The translations under genes and the position numbers were made by a program. A stretch of DNA of 64,000 bases from positions 372,001 through 436,000 of the forward strand of contig NZ_AGFR01000003.1 of assembly GCF_000231445.1 (NCBI RefSeq), given 5' to 3'. Positions 36,439-45,627 of the stretch are shown here, one piece after another; the first letter of the stretch is position 1, and every line of letters begins with the position of its first letter. The stretch comes from Commensalibacter intestini A911. Lineage in GTDB: Bacteria > Pseudomonadota > Alphaproteobacteria > Acetobacterales > Acetobacteraceae. The notes below the pieces were generated by a model, which had not been told where the DNA came from, did no database searches, and worked only from the letters and a program-made list of their open reading frames with translations.

Positions 36439-37407
36439 TTATGAGAAAAGTATACTAGATAAGTGTCTTCTAGCTTCTAGGGTTGATGGATCATCTAATC
36501 CCCATGCTTCGAATAGACGTAGTAGCTGTTTTTTTGCTGCTTCATCATTCCAACTACGATCTCGTTTGATAATTTCTAATAACTCGTTTGCGGCTTCTTG
36601 ACGTTTTTCAGAAGCATTATAAGCGGTGGCGAGGTCATAACGTGCTTGATGATCATCTGGATTGGCAGCAACTTTATCAAGAAAAGATTGTAGCTCACTT
36701 TGTGCTTTTTTACCTTCTATTGCAAGATCAATGGCTGCTTTTGCCCCCGTAATTTCGCCATTTTCAAGAAGTTTCTCTGGAACTTGCTCGATAACTTCTT
36801 GGGCTGCTTCTGGGCCTGAATGTGCTAATAGCGCACGAATCATGCCACCCCAAGCTTCTGGTCTTTCTGGTTCCAGTTCAAGAGCTTGAGAATAAGCCCC
36901 CATTGCTTCTTCATATTGCTGATTTTCTAGGAACTCTTTGCCTTGCTCGATGAAATCTTCACTTGGCATTGCACTACCAGCAGCTTTTAAAACTTGATCA
37001 AGAAATTTTTGAATAGCACTTTCAGGTTGTACCCCTTGGAACAGATCAACAATTTGACCTTGCCAGAATGCAGCGACTACAGGGATTGATTGAATAGGCA
37101 AGCCAATTTGCATCAATTGTTGGGTTAACGCTTGGTTTTCATCAATATTAAGTTTCGCGAGTTTAACGCGCCCTTTAGCAGCGGTTACAACTTTTTCTAA
37201 GACTGGGGTTAATTGTTTGCAAGGGCTGCACCATTCTGCCCAAAAATCAACCAACACAGGAATATTATTGCTGCCATCTAATACTTCTTGCATGAAGTTA
37301 TTTTGATTTACATCGACAATGATGCTTTGTGCTGAGGAAGAAGGGGAAACAGAACCATCTTCGGTCAATAGCTGTGCGTTAGAAGTCGTATTAAAAGGCG
37401 TTGTCAT
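36439..37407 (-). CDS. cnoX: Thioredoxin-TPR protein, CnoX/YbbN-like
   Basis: Cytosolic protein of 322 residues with an N-terminal thioredoxin domain and C-terminal TPR-like repeats. The active-site motif is WCSPC with C60 and C63 both present, unlike E. coli YbbN where it is degenerate; C-terminal helices repeat the patterns GAYSQALELEPERPEAWGG and YDLATAYNASEKRQEAANEL. Related CnoX proteins protect clients from over-oxidation and hand them to GroEL. It is a single gene divergent from a tRNA-Gly. Confidence 0.93.
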   Translation of the reverse strand: MTTPFNTTSNAQLLTEDGSVSPSSSAQSIIVDVNQNNFMQEVLDGSNNIPVLVDFWAEWCSPCKQLTPVLEKVVTAAKGRVKLAKLNIDENQALTQQLMQIGLPIQSIPVVAAFWQGQIVDLFQGVQPESAIQKFLDQVLKAAGSAMPSEDFIEQGKEFLENQQYEEAMGAYSQALELEPERPEAWGGMIRALLAHSGPEAAQEVIEQVPEKLLENGEITGAKAAIDLAIEGKKAQSELQSFLDKVAANPDDHQARYDLATAYNASEKRQEAANELLEIIKRDRSWNDEAAKKQLLRLFEAWGLDDPSTLEARRHLSSILFS

Positions 37408-37639
37408 TGCTGTATTATATCCTGTATAAAAATGAGCAAAATAGGTTTAAAAGATACAAGGTTCTTGTTTAATAAACTTATGAACATCGTATTCAAAACA
37501 TCAAATTTTGAAGAGTTAAGAAACATTATATCAATAAGGTCATGTAGAAACAAAAATAAAAATATTTTTTTTAAAATTTTATTATTTTTCTCTTGCAAGA
37601 TTTTTTAGAATCTTTTAAAAGCATCTTACGCAATACAAA

Positions 37640-37714
37640 GCGGGCGTAGCTCAGGGGTAGAGCACAACCTTGCCAAGGTTGGGGTCGTGGGTTCGAATCC
37701 CATCGCCCGCTCCA
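37640..37714 (+). tRNA. tRNA-Gly(GCC), copy 1
   Basis: 75-base tRNA including CCA. The acceptor stem GCGGGCG pairs with CGCCCGC, the D-loop is AGCTCAGGGGTAGAGC, the anticodon loop is CTTGCCAAG (GCC), and the T-loop is GGTTCGAATCC. Its sequence is identical to copy 2 at 38952, 1,312 bases downstream. Confidence 0.98.
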
Positions 37715-37880
37715 GATTTTTAATCTGCAGCGATTTTATTTTTCCATTATAATTTAATCTGATATATTAATTTTGATATAGTTATAAGTTTTTTAATTTA
37801 TATTTCATTTCATAAAGAGTTTTTACTTTTATGGAATAAAACTATTATTGCCTTTATGTGTTTAATAAAGTGAGCCTAGC

Positions 37881-38888
37881 ATGTCTTATAGTAAATTGTT
37901 TGAACGAATGTGGTTAACTGTAGAAAAATGTGGAGGATCATACTTTAGGCCACGGATTATCAAGAGGGATGGTAAAGCGCGGCTAGAGTTAGAGGCTTTA
38001 GAAAAATTGATGGCCGTTCAAATAGAAAAACGTATTAATTTATTAAAGCAAGATACGACCAATACAAATATAGATATTAACGCTTTAGAACGCATTGTAA
38101 ATCAAGACCTAAAGTCAATTGATCTCGAAGAGAAAATAAAAAAAGAGCCTTATTTAGAATATACTAAACATATTCATCATCATTTAACCGATAATATCAT
38201 GCGAAAAGAGTTTCAAAAAGAAGTCAATTTTGCCAAAGCAATTGATATAGCTGCTGGTATTTTATCTCAGGATGAAAGTGAACCACCCAAAGAACAGGTG
38301 GAGCAAGATTGGCTGTGTCGTTTTAGAGAGGTTGCATCGAATACAACGACAGAAGAGATCCAACAATTATGGGGCAGAATCCTTGCTGGGGAAATAAAAT
38401 CTCCAGGGAAACATTCATTAAGAACATTAGAATTTATTAAAAACCTATCTCAAAAAGAAGCCAAACAAATAGAAAAGCTTTTTAGCTTTGTTATAGATGA
38501 TAATGCAATAATGAAAGGTTTGGAGTTTGGTAGTAGATATGGAAATGATGTATTAAATTCTAAATTATCATATGAACATCTTTATGATATGCAATCTTTA
38601 GGGGTAATTACTGGTGTTGGGTGGGTTTTAGGAGTGGAAGTTAAACCAACCTATGATAAAGAAGTAAAATATTATCGAATATGTTTTAAAACATGTAATT
38701 GTTTATGGGGCAGTTATATTTTTAAACATAATAATAGTGATGCACAGCTGACGTTTGATAGCTATAAATTAACAAAATTAGGAGAAGAGCTTTATGATTT
38801 ATGTCATGTTGAAATAGATGGTGATTATTTAAATTATGTTGTGAAAGTAATGGAAGAACAAGGTTTCAAAAAAGTTCCTAAAATATAA
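37881..38888 (+). CDS. DUF2806-type protein between duplicate tRNA-Gly genes
   Basis: Cytosolic protein of 335 residues whose middle region matches the DUF2806 pattern: CRFREVASNTTTEEIQQLWG, then GRILAGEIKSPGKHSLRTLE with SLRTL. A Glu/Lys-rich helical N-terminus precedes it; no known catalytic motif is seen. DUF2806 genes occur sporadically and sometimes near defence or mobile genes, so an accessory role is likely. The gene is strongly A/T-rich and stands alone between two identical tRNA-Gly copies, which suggests insertion next to a tRNA. Confidence 0.7.
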   Translation: MSYSKLFERMWLTVEKCGGSYFRPRIIKRDGKARLELEALEKLMAVQIEKRINLLKQDTTNTNIDINALERIVNQDLKSIDLEEKIKKEPYLEYTKHIHHHLTDNIMRKEFQKEVNFAKAIDIAAGILSQDESEPPKEQVEQDWLCRFREVASNTTTEEIQQLWGRILAGEIKSPGKHSLRTLEFIKNLSQKEAKQIEKLFSFVIDDNAIMKGLEFGSRYGNDVLNSKLSYEHLYDMQSLGVITGVGWVLGVEVKPTYDKEVKYYRICFKTCNCLWGSYIFKHNNSDAQLTFDSYKLTKLGEELYDLCHVEIDGDYLNYVVKVMEEQGFKKVPKI

Positions 38889-38951
38889 CTTTTTAATTAT
38901 TATTTGCTTGCATACCGTTTCAAAATATCGTAAACAGTTTCTACGTTCAGA

Positions 38952-39026
38952 GCGGGCGTAGCTCAGGGGTAGAGCACAACCTTGCCAAGGTTGGGGTCGT
39001 GGGTTCGAATCCCATCGCCCGCTCCA
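38952..39026 (+). tRNA. tRNA-Gly(GCC), copy 2
   Basis: 75 bases, identical base for base to the copy at 37640 including encoded CCA. The flanks differ immediately on both sides (upstream CTACGTTCAGA versus CGCAATACAAA; downstream ATTTATG versus GATTTTT), so the repeat ends exactly at the tRNA gene. Confidence 0.98.
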
Positions 39027-39093
39027 ATTTATGCTTTTTATGATAAAGCAATTTTCATATAAAATGTTATTTTACTTATATTGCTAAAGTTAA

Positions 39094-39708
39094 TTACTCT
39101 TTCCTCTCTTTTGCTTGTTTCAGCATTTCATAAGAACGAGAGAAATTTTGTTGAAAATAGTCTATTTCTGTTTCTGCGAGTTTATTTTCAGCATAGGCAC
39201 AACTGAGTAAATAATCTTTAATTTCTTCTGGTAATGGCAACTCTGTTGGGAACAGGTCTTGTGCGGTTAAAGAGGCAAGGGGTGCTTTTTGAATAAGTTT
39301 CGTTGCTCTGAATTTTAAAGGATATTCAATCCAATAATGATAGTCTCCGATTTGTGCAATGGCAGAGTGATTATCCAGCAAAGCATTAGTAATCATTGGG
39401 TTGGTTAAGTAATTTTGGAAATATAGGTTCATTAATGTGATTTTATCTTCTGCTTCTTGAAAATCTTTAAAAATATATAAAAAATCAGAAGGTTTTTTAA
39501 TTAAAGAAACGCAGATATAATCAATAAAATAATCACAACAAATACTTTGAGGATTATTGTCGTTGACGGAACATCCTTTGACAGCATTGGATAAAATTGT
39601 TGAAATCTTCTCTTCGTCACACCAAAGTTGATCAATGAAATGACTATTTTGAAAAGCCGTATTGATATAATCTTGTGCGTTCAATGATTTTGTTTCCATG
39701 ATCTTCAT
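39094..39708 (-). CDS. Hypothetical cytosolic protein
   Basis: Protein of 204 residues that I do not recognise. It is helical and acidic, with no signal peptide or membrane helix; six cysteines are concentrated in the first half, around VKGCSVNDNNPQSICCDYFI. The C-terminus is rich in charged helix (LKQAKERKE). The start ATG at 39708 and one four codons later (METKSL) are equally plausible. It is divergent from the secreted nuclease gene and downstream of nothing on its strand. Confidence 0.6.
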   Translation of the reverse strand: MKIMETKSLNAQDYINTAFQNSHFIDQLWCDEEKISTILSNAVKGCSVNDNNPQSICCDYFIDYICVSLIKKPSDFLYIFKDFQEAEDKITLMNLYFQNYLTNPMITNALLDNHSAIAQIGDYHYWIEYPLKFRATKLIQKAPLASLTAQDLFPTELPLPEEIKDYLLSCAYAENKLAETEIDYFQQNFSRSYEMLKQAKERKE

Positions 39709-39860
39709 AGTCCTTGTGATGACGCTTTTAATAAATAAGAATTTCTTTATAAAATGATCAAAAATGAAAGGAAATCTTTTTTATCAAAAGAATGCTCTTT
39801 CTTTGCTTGGTTGTTCCTATATAACTAAAGATTATTGTTGAATAACGAGCAGTTTTAAAA

Positions 39861-40667
39861 ATGAAAAAAATATATACGATTGCAATTTTAGGATTATTGG
39901 TTGCTATTCAGGCAAAGGCAGAAGGGACTTGCGTTCATGAAGTGCCCATGACGAGTGGTCATGGTGCGACTGTTACTGATACTGCACCAACGCCATTATC
40001 TAGCCAAGCAGATATAAAGAATTGTGATCGTGGATATGCGTGGGCTTTTTCGAATAAAACGAACGTGAATGTTTATTCTGCTGAATATTTAACCAGAGAT
40101 CAGGTTCAAAGAGCCAAAGAAATGAGGCGGTATGGTAGTTTTGATAATCGAGATCCTTTGATTAAAGATTATCGTAATTCTGGCTATGATCGTGGACATA
40201 TGACCCCCAGTGGCGATATGGGTGATTATGACTCTCAAGTAAAAACCTTTATTCCTCAAAATTTGGTGCCTCAGACAAAACAGCTTAATAGTGGTAAATG
40301 GAATTGGATTGAAAGCCAAGTGCGTCAAATGGCTATTCAATATGGGGCTGTTTATGTGGTAACAGGGCCTTATTTCCAAGGGAGAACGAAGAAGGTCGGG
40401 GAAGATCGTTTATGGGTGCCTTATGCGACTTGGAAAGCGGTTTATATTCCTGAATTAAAACAGTCGGGTGTTTATTTTTGTAGAAATATAAAAAGGCCGA
40501 CTTGTTATATACAAACCGTGGCTTTCTTTACTGAGCATACGGGAATTGATCCTTTTCCAGCACTTGCATCATCAATTAAAGAAACTCAAGCGCCTCTGCC
40601 AAAAATGCTTGCCCATAAGAAGAAAAAGAAAAGAGCAACTAAACAGCAAATGGGTTATAATTGGTAA
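39861..40667 (+). CDS. Secreted DNA/RNA non-specific endonuclease (NUC1 family)
   Basis: Extracellular or periplasmic nuclease of 268 residues, with a signal peptide ending near QAKA. The beta-beta-alpha-Me active site is DRGHMTPSGDM at about 110-120, with histidine as general base; the downstream metal-binding asparagine is in the conserved FIPQNLVPQTKQLNSGKW. Disulfide-like cysteines occur near both ends. The C-terminus is a basic tail with AHKKKKKRATKQQ, suggesting nucleic-acid binding. Substrate could be environmental DNA or RNA as nutrient. Confidence 0.93.
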   Translation: MKKIYTIAILGLLVAIQAKAEGTCVHEVPMTSGHGATVTDTAPTPLSSQADIKNCDRGYAWAFSNKTNVNVYSAEYLTRDQVQRAKEMRRYGSFDNRDPLIKDYRNSGYDRGHMTPSGDMGDYDSQVKTFIPQNLVPQTKQLNSGKWNWIESQVRQMAIQYGAVYVVTGPYFQGRTKKVGEDRLWVPYATWKAVYIPELKQSGVYFCRNIKRPTCYIQTVAFFTEHTGIDPFPALASSIKETQAPLPKMLAHKKKKKRATKQQMGYNW

Positions 40668-40734
40668 ATGGTTATGCAGAGCGTAATGTTAAGGATTAAC
40701 TATTTTATAAGATGTTATTGAGGCTATTGATTTT

Positions 40735-41343
40735 ATGTCTTTTATTGGAATTTTAATCATTCAATTTTTTGCTTTACTGATCCCTGGGCCAGACTTTTTC
40801 TTAGTTTCTAGAACAGGCATTACAGGTAGGGTTGTTGATGTTTGTAAAGTCGTTGCAGGAATTTGTGCGGGGGCTTGTATTTGGATGGTTTTATCCATAT
40901 TAGGCTTGCATATTTTGTTTCAAACCTATCCTCTATTAAATCAATTGGTTATGTTGGGTGGTGGTTGTTATTTGATGTATTTGGCTTATGGAATTGTTAA
41001 ACGATCTAGCCAAGAAATAGGTTCTGTTGTCTACAAGGAAAAATATTATTTTTTCAAAGGGGTAATGTGTAATTTATCTAACCCTAAAGCCATTATTTAT
41101 TTTGCGAGTATTTTTTCTGTTTTACCGTTGGGGTCAGATATAGGGCATATTGTTCTATTGATAGTTTCGCTTTTAATTGAAAGTTTTCTTTGCTTCGTGG
41201 GATTAGGCATTATCTTTTCTCATCCAGCGATTAAAAAAGGCTATCAGAAATATAATAAGAAAATAGATTTTATTTCCGCAATGATTTTTGTGTTTTTTGC
41301 ACTTCTTTTATGGATAAAATTTATATTGTCTTTTGGTGGCTAA
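40735..41343 (+). CDS. LysE/RhtB-family amino acid exporter
   Basis: Inner-membrane exporter of 202 residues with about six helices. The LysE signature lies in the N-terminal part, LIPGPDFFLVSRTGITGR, followed by a segment GGCYLMYLAYGI and the motif NLSNPKAIIYFASIFS. It probably exports an amino acid or related metabolite. It is a single gene, 67 bases downstream of the nuclease gene with no evident link. Confidence 0.9.
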   Translation: MSFIGILIIQFFALLIPGPDFFLVSRTGITGRVVDVCKVVAGICAGACIWMVLSILGLHILFQTYPLLNQLVMLGGGCYLMYLAYGIVKRSSQEIGSVVYKEKYYFFKGVMCNLSNPKAIIYFASIFSVLPLGSDIGHIVLLIVSLLIESFLCFVGLGIIFSHPAIKKGYQKYNKKIDFISAMIFVFFALLLWIKFILSFGG

Positions 41344-41425
41344 CATATTTTCAGAAATGTGAGTTGTCATATTATATGTTGGATGATTAACTATAAATTT
41401 AGTTTTCTTTAAATAGGGTGGGTTC

Positions 41426-42529
41426 ATGCTACAGGTTATTCAGTCTCCTTCTAAATATATTCAGGGTCCTAATGCATTACAAGAAATTGGGTATTATGGA
41501 AAATTATTAGCCGACTTTTATTTGGTTATTGCTGATCAAGTGGTTATGAATATTACACAAGAAACCATTGAAAAAAGTTTAAAAAAAGAAGATGTGCAAG
41601 GACATTTTGAACTTTTTAAAGGAGAATGCTCGAAAAAAGAAATTCTACGTTTGGGAGATATTTTAAAAGCCAATAACTGTCGTGGTGTGATTGGTGTTGG
41701 TGGTGGAAAAGCTTTAGATACAGCCAAAGCGGTGGCTTATTATAATAAAGTACCCGTATTAATCGTGCCAACGATTGCTTCTAATGATGCTCCGACCAGT
41801 GCCTTGTCTGTGATTTATACAGAAAAAGGGGAATTCGAAGAGTATTTAATGTATCCAACCAATCCAGATATTGTTTTTATGGATACAACAGTGGTTGCAA
41901 AAGCACCTGTTCGTTTGTTTGTTGCAGGGATGGGGGATGCATTATCGACGTATTTTGAAGGTCGAGCTTGTTTACGTGCCCATGCAAAAACAATGGCTGG
42001 TGGACAATCTACATTGGCCGCAATGGGATTGGCAAAACTTTGTTATGATACACTTCTAGAAGAAGGCTATAAAGCTAAGCTGGCGGTTGAAAATGGTGTG
42101 GCAACGTCTGCTGTTGAACGTATTATTGAGGCAAATACTTATTTGAGTGGTATTGGGTTTGAAAGCTCTGGACTGGCTGCTGCGCATGCCATTCATAATG
42201 GTCTCACCGTTTTAGAAGAATGTCATCATATGTATCATGGTGAAAAAGTAGCTTTTGGAACATTAGTACAATTAGTCTTAGAAAATGCTTCAGAAGAAGA
42301 ATTAGAAACCGTATTAGACTTCTGTGATCGTGTTGGATTGCCGATTACATTAGCTCAAATTGGGGTCAAAGAGGGGGATGGATTTAAAGAAAAGAAAATT
42401 ATGGAAGTTGCCAAAGCCAGTTGTGCAGAAGGTGAGACCATTCATAATATGCCGTTTAAAGTTACGCCAGAACAAGTTTATGCGGCGATTTTAACAGCAG
42501 ATGCGTTGGGTAAGGCTTGGCGAGAATAG
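41426..42529 (+). CDS. gldA: Glycerol dehydrogenase
   Basis: Zinc-dependent polyol dehydrogenase of 367 residues oxidising glycerol to dihydroxyacetone with NAD. The NAD-binding GVGGGKALDTAKA is near residues 95-105. Metal ligands are present as the Asp in GMGDALSTYFE and the two histidines in AAHAIHNGL and MYHGEKVAFG. AGGGTGGG precedes the ATG. The enzyme fits carbohydrate and polyol oxidation in acetic acid bacteria, although those also use membrane PQQ enzymes. It is followed by a clear terminator. Confidence 0.95.
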   Translation: MLQVIQSPSKYIQGPNALQEIGYYGKLLADFYLVIADQVVMNITQETIEKSLKKEDVQGHFELFKGECSKKEILRLGDILKANNCRGVIGVGGGKALDTAKAVAYYNKVPVLIVPTIASNDAPTSALSVIYTEKGEFEEYLMYPTNPDIVFMDTTVVAKAPVRLFVAGMGDALSTYFEGRACLRAHAKTMAGGQSTLAAMGLAKLCYDTLLEEGYKAKLAVENGVATSAVERIIEANTYLSGIGFESSGLAAAHAIHNGLTVLEECHHMYHGEKVAFGTLVQLVLENASEEELETVLDFCDRVGLPITLAQIGVKEGDGFKEKKIMEVAKASCAEGETIHNMPFKVTPEQVYAAILTADALGKAWRE

Positions 42530-42564
42530 GTCATTACAATTTATTTATTATGAATGAATATAGG

Positions 42565-42598
42565 AATGCACAAATAAATATCATTTGTGCATTTTTTT
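42565..42598 (+). terminator. Rho-independent terminator of gldA
   Basis: AATGCACAAAT and ATTTGTGCATT form an 11-bp perfect stem with a 7-base loop, followed by a T-run. It lies 35 bases after the gldA stop and could also serve the convergent gene on the minus strand. Confidence 0.9.
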
Positions 42599-42662
42599 AG
42601 AATTACAGAGTATATATACAAATATAATTTGTTATATTGATATCAAACAAATTACTTGGATT

Positions 42663-43118
42663 TTATGAATTTGTAATTTTATTTTTTTTTGTTGATTCCT
42701 GACAATTTTTAATCAGTTTACTCATGTTGGCCAGGAATTGTTTGCCTTTAACTTGATCTGTTCTAAGGATATGAGGTTTATTATCCGTATCCTTTAAAAT
42801 AAATTCAGTATAGCCAGAATCATCAACTTGTCCTTTGTCAGGCCAAGTCAGTAAAGAGAACTGATATTGTCGACTAGAGCTCATTGTTACTGTAATAGAG
42901 CATATATGGTCAGAATTAACGCTATAGATACGTTTCCCATCGATGGTTACTTTGCTGGGCATTGTTTTTTGTATATTTTTAACAGCGCTTACATATAGCG
43001 CTGTATTATCTATAAGGGCGGTATTATCTACCGTTTGTGCAAATGCTTGGCAATTGACTAAGCCAGTTATTATGAGGACGCCAGATAATACTAATTTTTG
43101 CATTGATAATCTCTTCAA
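42663..43118 (-). CDS. Small exported protein of unknown function
   Basis: Protein of 151 residues with a Sec signal peptide ending near NCQAFAQ (about residue 28). The mature part has two cysteines, one in DHICSITVTMSSS and one in LIKNCQEST; beta-strand-like. I do not recognise a family. It is third in a minus-strand series of small exported proteins and may share their fold, with hydrophobic SITVTMS/CKVSF-type strand around the cysteine, but similarity is weak. A Glu/Lys/Asn-rich tail ends the protein. Confidence 0.6.
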   Translation of the reverse strand: MKRLSMQKLVLSGVLIITGLVNCQAFAQTVDNTALIDNTALYVSAVKNIQKTMPSKVTIDGKRIYSVNSDHICSITVTMSSSRQYQFSLLTWPDKGQVDDSGYTEFILKDTDNKPHILRTDQVKGKQFLANMSKLIKNCQESTKKNKITNS

Positions 43119-43148
43119 AAATTATAGTTGATGAGGGCTATAATAGGT

Positions 43149-43574
43149 TTAAGGATGTTTTTCTAAAGAAATTTGTCTTAGTGATGGAATTTGAGAAAAA
43201 CTACAGTTTTTAGGATGATAATCCTGACAAGTATCTGTTTCTTGGGGATTACTTAATTCTTGGTTATTTTGAGTGATATCAAAAGATACTTTGCATAATT
43301 TATAAGTAATAATTAATTTTTTATTTTTAAGTGCAAAAGGATCAATATATCCAGCTATTTCAGCTGTGCACTCAGGTGATCTGAACGATATCATTCCATA
43401 AGCAGGGTAATAGGGCATATATAGCACGGTTGCATATTGATGAGGTGCTTTATGTTCATAGGTGATCATGTTTAGATAGGCTTGTTGTGTCGTATCTGTT
43501 TGCGCATTGCTCAATGATGGAAACGCAATGGCAGCACCAAGGATACAAGGAAGAAGGAATGGAAATAATTTCAT
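43149..43574 (-). CDS. Small exported Cys-containing protein, paralogue pair member A
   Basis: Protein of 141 residues with a signal peptide ending near LSNA. The mature part has SPECTAEI, LCKVSFDI, DTCQDYHPKNCSFS, giving four cysteines in the same order and spacing as in the upstream gene at 43591. The two are therefore paralogues with divergent sequence. No known motif was recognised. Likely periplasmic or secreted, disulfide-stabilised. It lies 16 bases downstream of its paralogue. Confidence 0.7.
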   Translation of the reverse strand: MKLFPFLLPCILGAAIAFPSLSNAQTDTTQQAYLNMITYEHKAPHQYATVLYMPYYPAYGMISFRSPECTAEIAGYIDPFALKNKKLIITYKLCKVSFDITQNNQELSNPQETDTCQDYHPKNCSFSQIPSLRQISLEKHP

Positions 43575-43590
43575 CTGACTATACCTTGGT

Positions 43591-44067
43591 TTATTGAGGA
43601 TAAATACGAGTTAACGGAGATAACGAAGAGAAGCTACAAAAGTCACCATGCCATGCTGTGCAAGCAGATGTTTCTTTGGTTATTTTTAGCTGGTTATTAG
43701 CTGTTTTCTGCAAAGTAACCTTGCATAGAGGATCTTCGGTAGAGGTAAATATAATCTCAGACTTATTTTTTGAATTTAGCACGGTATCTCCATATGAATT
43801 TGCCTGACATGTAGGAGAGTCATAAGTGATTAATGCTTTTCCAGGTCGATCTGTATAAAGGGCAATCACATAATTATTTTTTTCTTTATGAGCACTGTAG
43901 ATAGAGATCTGAGGATCAGACAAAACAGGAGCTGTTGGTTTTTCTGTTTTTGTTGCTGTTTCTTTACTATGTTTGGAGGCGGTTGCATGATGTGTTTTTG
44001 CACAAACAGACTGGCTGCAACTTATGGCGAGTAAGGATAATACTCCCAAAGAAATTCTTTTTATCAA
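43591..44067 (-). CDS. Small exported Cys-containing protein, paralogue pair member B
   Basis: Protein of 158 residues with a signal peptide (MIKRISLGVLSLLAISCSQS, with a Cys at the cleavage region that could make it a lipoprotein, though the lipobox is weak). A Thr/Lys/His-rich linker of about 25 residues follows. The core matches its neighbour: SPTCQANSYGD, PLCKVTLQK, SACTAWHGDFCSFSSL, with four aligned cysteines. It starts a three-gene minus-strand run of small exported proteins, probably co-transcribed. Confidence 0.7.
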   Translation of the reverse strand: MIKRISLGVLSLLAISCSQSVCAKTHHATASKHSKETATKTEKPTAPVLSDPQISIYSAHKEKNNYVIALYTDRPGKALITYDSPTCQANSYGDTVLNSKNKSEIIFTSTEDPLCKVTLQKTANNQLKITKETSACTAWHGDFCSFSSLSPLTRIYPQ

Positions 44068-44255
44068 TCGTCATCTCCAAATATGGATTTATGGATAAGA
44101 AACAAACGATTGCATTGTAAGGAATTCTTAGTATTGATATCAAGTTTTTTTTAACTGATTAAAAATCCCTAGGTTTTTATAGTTAATTTTAGAAATAAAA
44201 TAACAAACCTAAGGATGTAATGACTAGTCTATAGAATGAGTAATATGCTTATTAA

Positions 44256-45386
44256 TTAATATAATTTAGCAAATTCTTTTTGGATTTGGGCTGGTGTATT
44301 GATTTTATTTGCTAATAAAATTTGGAGGAGTAATCGTGATTTCTGAGGGTTTAGATCTTCTGAAACAACAAAATGATTTTCATCATCGTTAACTTCGACA
44401 TTACGATTAACAAAGCCACTGCTAATTCTTGTAGAGCGAACAACAATAACACCTTTTTGTTGAGCTTCTTGTAATGCTTTTAAAGCCGCAGCAGAGGTGT
44501 TTCCATCACCAACACCGGCAAGGATAATACCTTTTGCACCTTTTTGAACCGCATCTTCGATAAGGTCACCATCCATTTGAACATGAGAGTAAATAATGTC
44601 TACTCTTGGAAAAGGTGCTTTAGAAGGTGCTATAAAAGCTGCTTGTGCTTTAGGTTGAGCAGGGATGTAAAAACGAACATGTTCATTATTAACCATACCA
44701 ATAGGGCCAGCATTAGGCGCTTGGAATGCTTCTAGATTAGTGGTGTTCATTTTTTGTACAGAACGTGCCGCAAAAATCGTATCATTCATGACAACCATTA
44801 CGGAGCGATCTTTTGCTAAAGGACTACCAGCGACTTTAACCGCATCAATTAAATTAGCGGTACCATCTGCACTAGCATACCCAGCAGGGCGCATGGCTCC
44901 GACTAAGACTACTGGTTTTTTGTGAGGTAATACTTCATTTAAAAAGAAAGCGGTTTCTTCCATTGTATCTGTGCCATGTGTAATCACAATACCAGAGATT
45001 TTTGGGTTTGCTTCTGCTTTTTGAATGCTATATGCCAAATCAAGTAAAACTTTATCTGACATGTCCTGAGAGCCAATTTGAGAAACGGCTTCAACTTCTA
45101 TATTTGCATGATCTTTCAGTGCAGGTACTGAAGCAATTAGGGCTTCTCCACTTGTTTTTCCTGCATGATATCCCAAACTTTTATCATCTTGAGCTTGACC
45201 AGCAATGGTTCCGCCTGTGGTTAAAATTAAAACAGTTGGTTTCTCTTGAGTAGATTGTTGCATGGGCGTTGTATTTGATGCGGGTTGAGGTTTTTGAGCA
45301 AATGAAGACTGAGAAAGACAAGCTAGTCCTAAACAGGTTAGTCCAAAAATAAATTTATGAGTGGTTTTATTTATATTATGATGCAT
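44256..45386 (-). CDS. ansB: Type II L-asparaginase, exported
   Basis: Periplasmic enzyme hydrolysing L-asparagine to aspartate and ammonia, 376 residues including a signal peptide ending near SSFAQ. The first catalytic threonine is in LTTGGTIAGQA, the second in ITHGTDTMEETAFFL, and GAMRPAGYASADG precedes the substrate-contact region. Length is normal. It stands alone, divergent from the large unknown gene at 45.6 kb, with no regulator next to it. Confidence 0.95.
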   Translation of the reverse strand: MHHNINKTTHKFIFGLTCLGLACLSQSSFAQKPQPASNTTPMQQSTQEKPTVLILTTGGTIAGQAQDDKSLGYHAGKTSGEALIASVPALKDHANIEVEAVSQIGSQDMSDKVLLDLAYSIQKAEANPKISGIVITHGTDTMEETAFFLNEVLPHKKPVVLVGAMRPAGYASADGTANLIDAVKVAGSPLAKDRSVMVVMNDTIFAARSVQKMNTTNLEAFQAPNAGPIGMVNNEHVRFYIPAQPKAQAAFIAPSKAPFPRVDIIYSHVQMDGDLIEDAVQKGAKGIILAGVGDGNTSAAALKALQEAQQKGVIVVRSTRISSGFVNRNVEVNDDENHFVVSEDLNPQKSRLLLQILLANKINTPAQIQKEFAKLY

Positions 45387-45555
45387 GGTATAAATCGATC
45401 ATCTCTATTAATGAAGCATAATGAAAATATTATTTTAAATAATATTCTTTGTTTCTTTGTAATCTGTTTTTGTTTTGATTAAAATAGCATAGATTAACGA
45501 AGTTGTTTATTTTTAGAAAAATATAGAATTTTTAGTGATAGGCTTTGGGTGTTTT

Positions 45556-45627
45556 ATGGTGTTTCAGTGGTTTAAAAGTAAAAATAAAAAAAATCAGCAC
45601 ATAATAAGTCTCAGCAACGATTGTTGA
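45556..45627 (+). other. Out-of-frame probable N-terminus of the next gene, with A8 tract
   Basis: A 23-codon frame from ATG at 45556 (MVFQWFKSKNKK...) runs into stop TGA at 45625. Its frame is one base ahead of the following long gene. A run of eight A at 45586-45593 contains the slippery heptamer A-AAA-AAT. Adding one A, or a -1 slip there, joins this N-terminus to KSAHNKSQQRLLILP of the large open frame. Confidence 0.55.
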
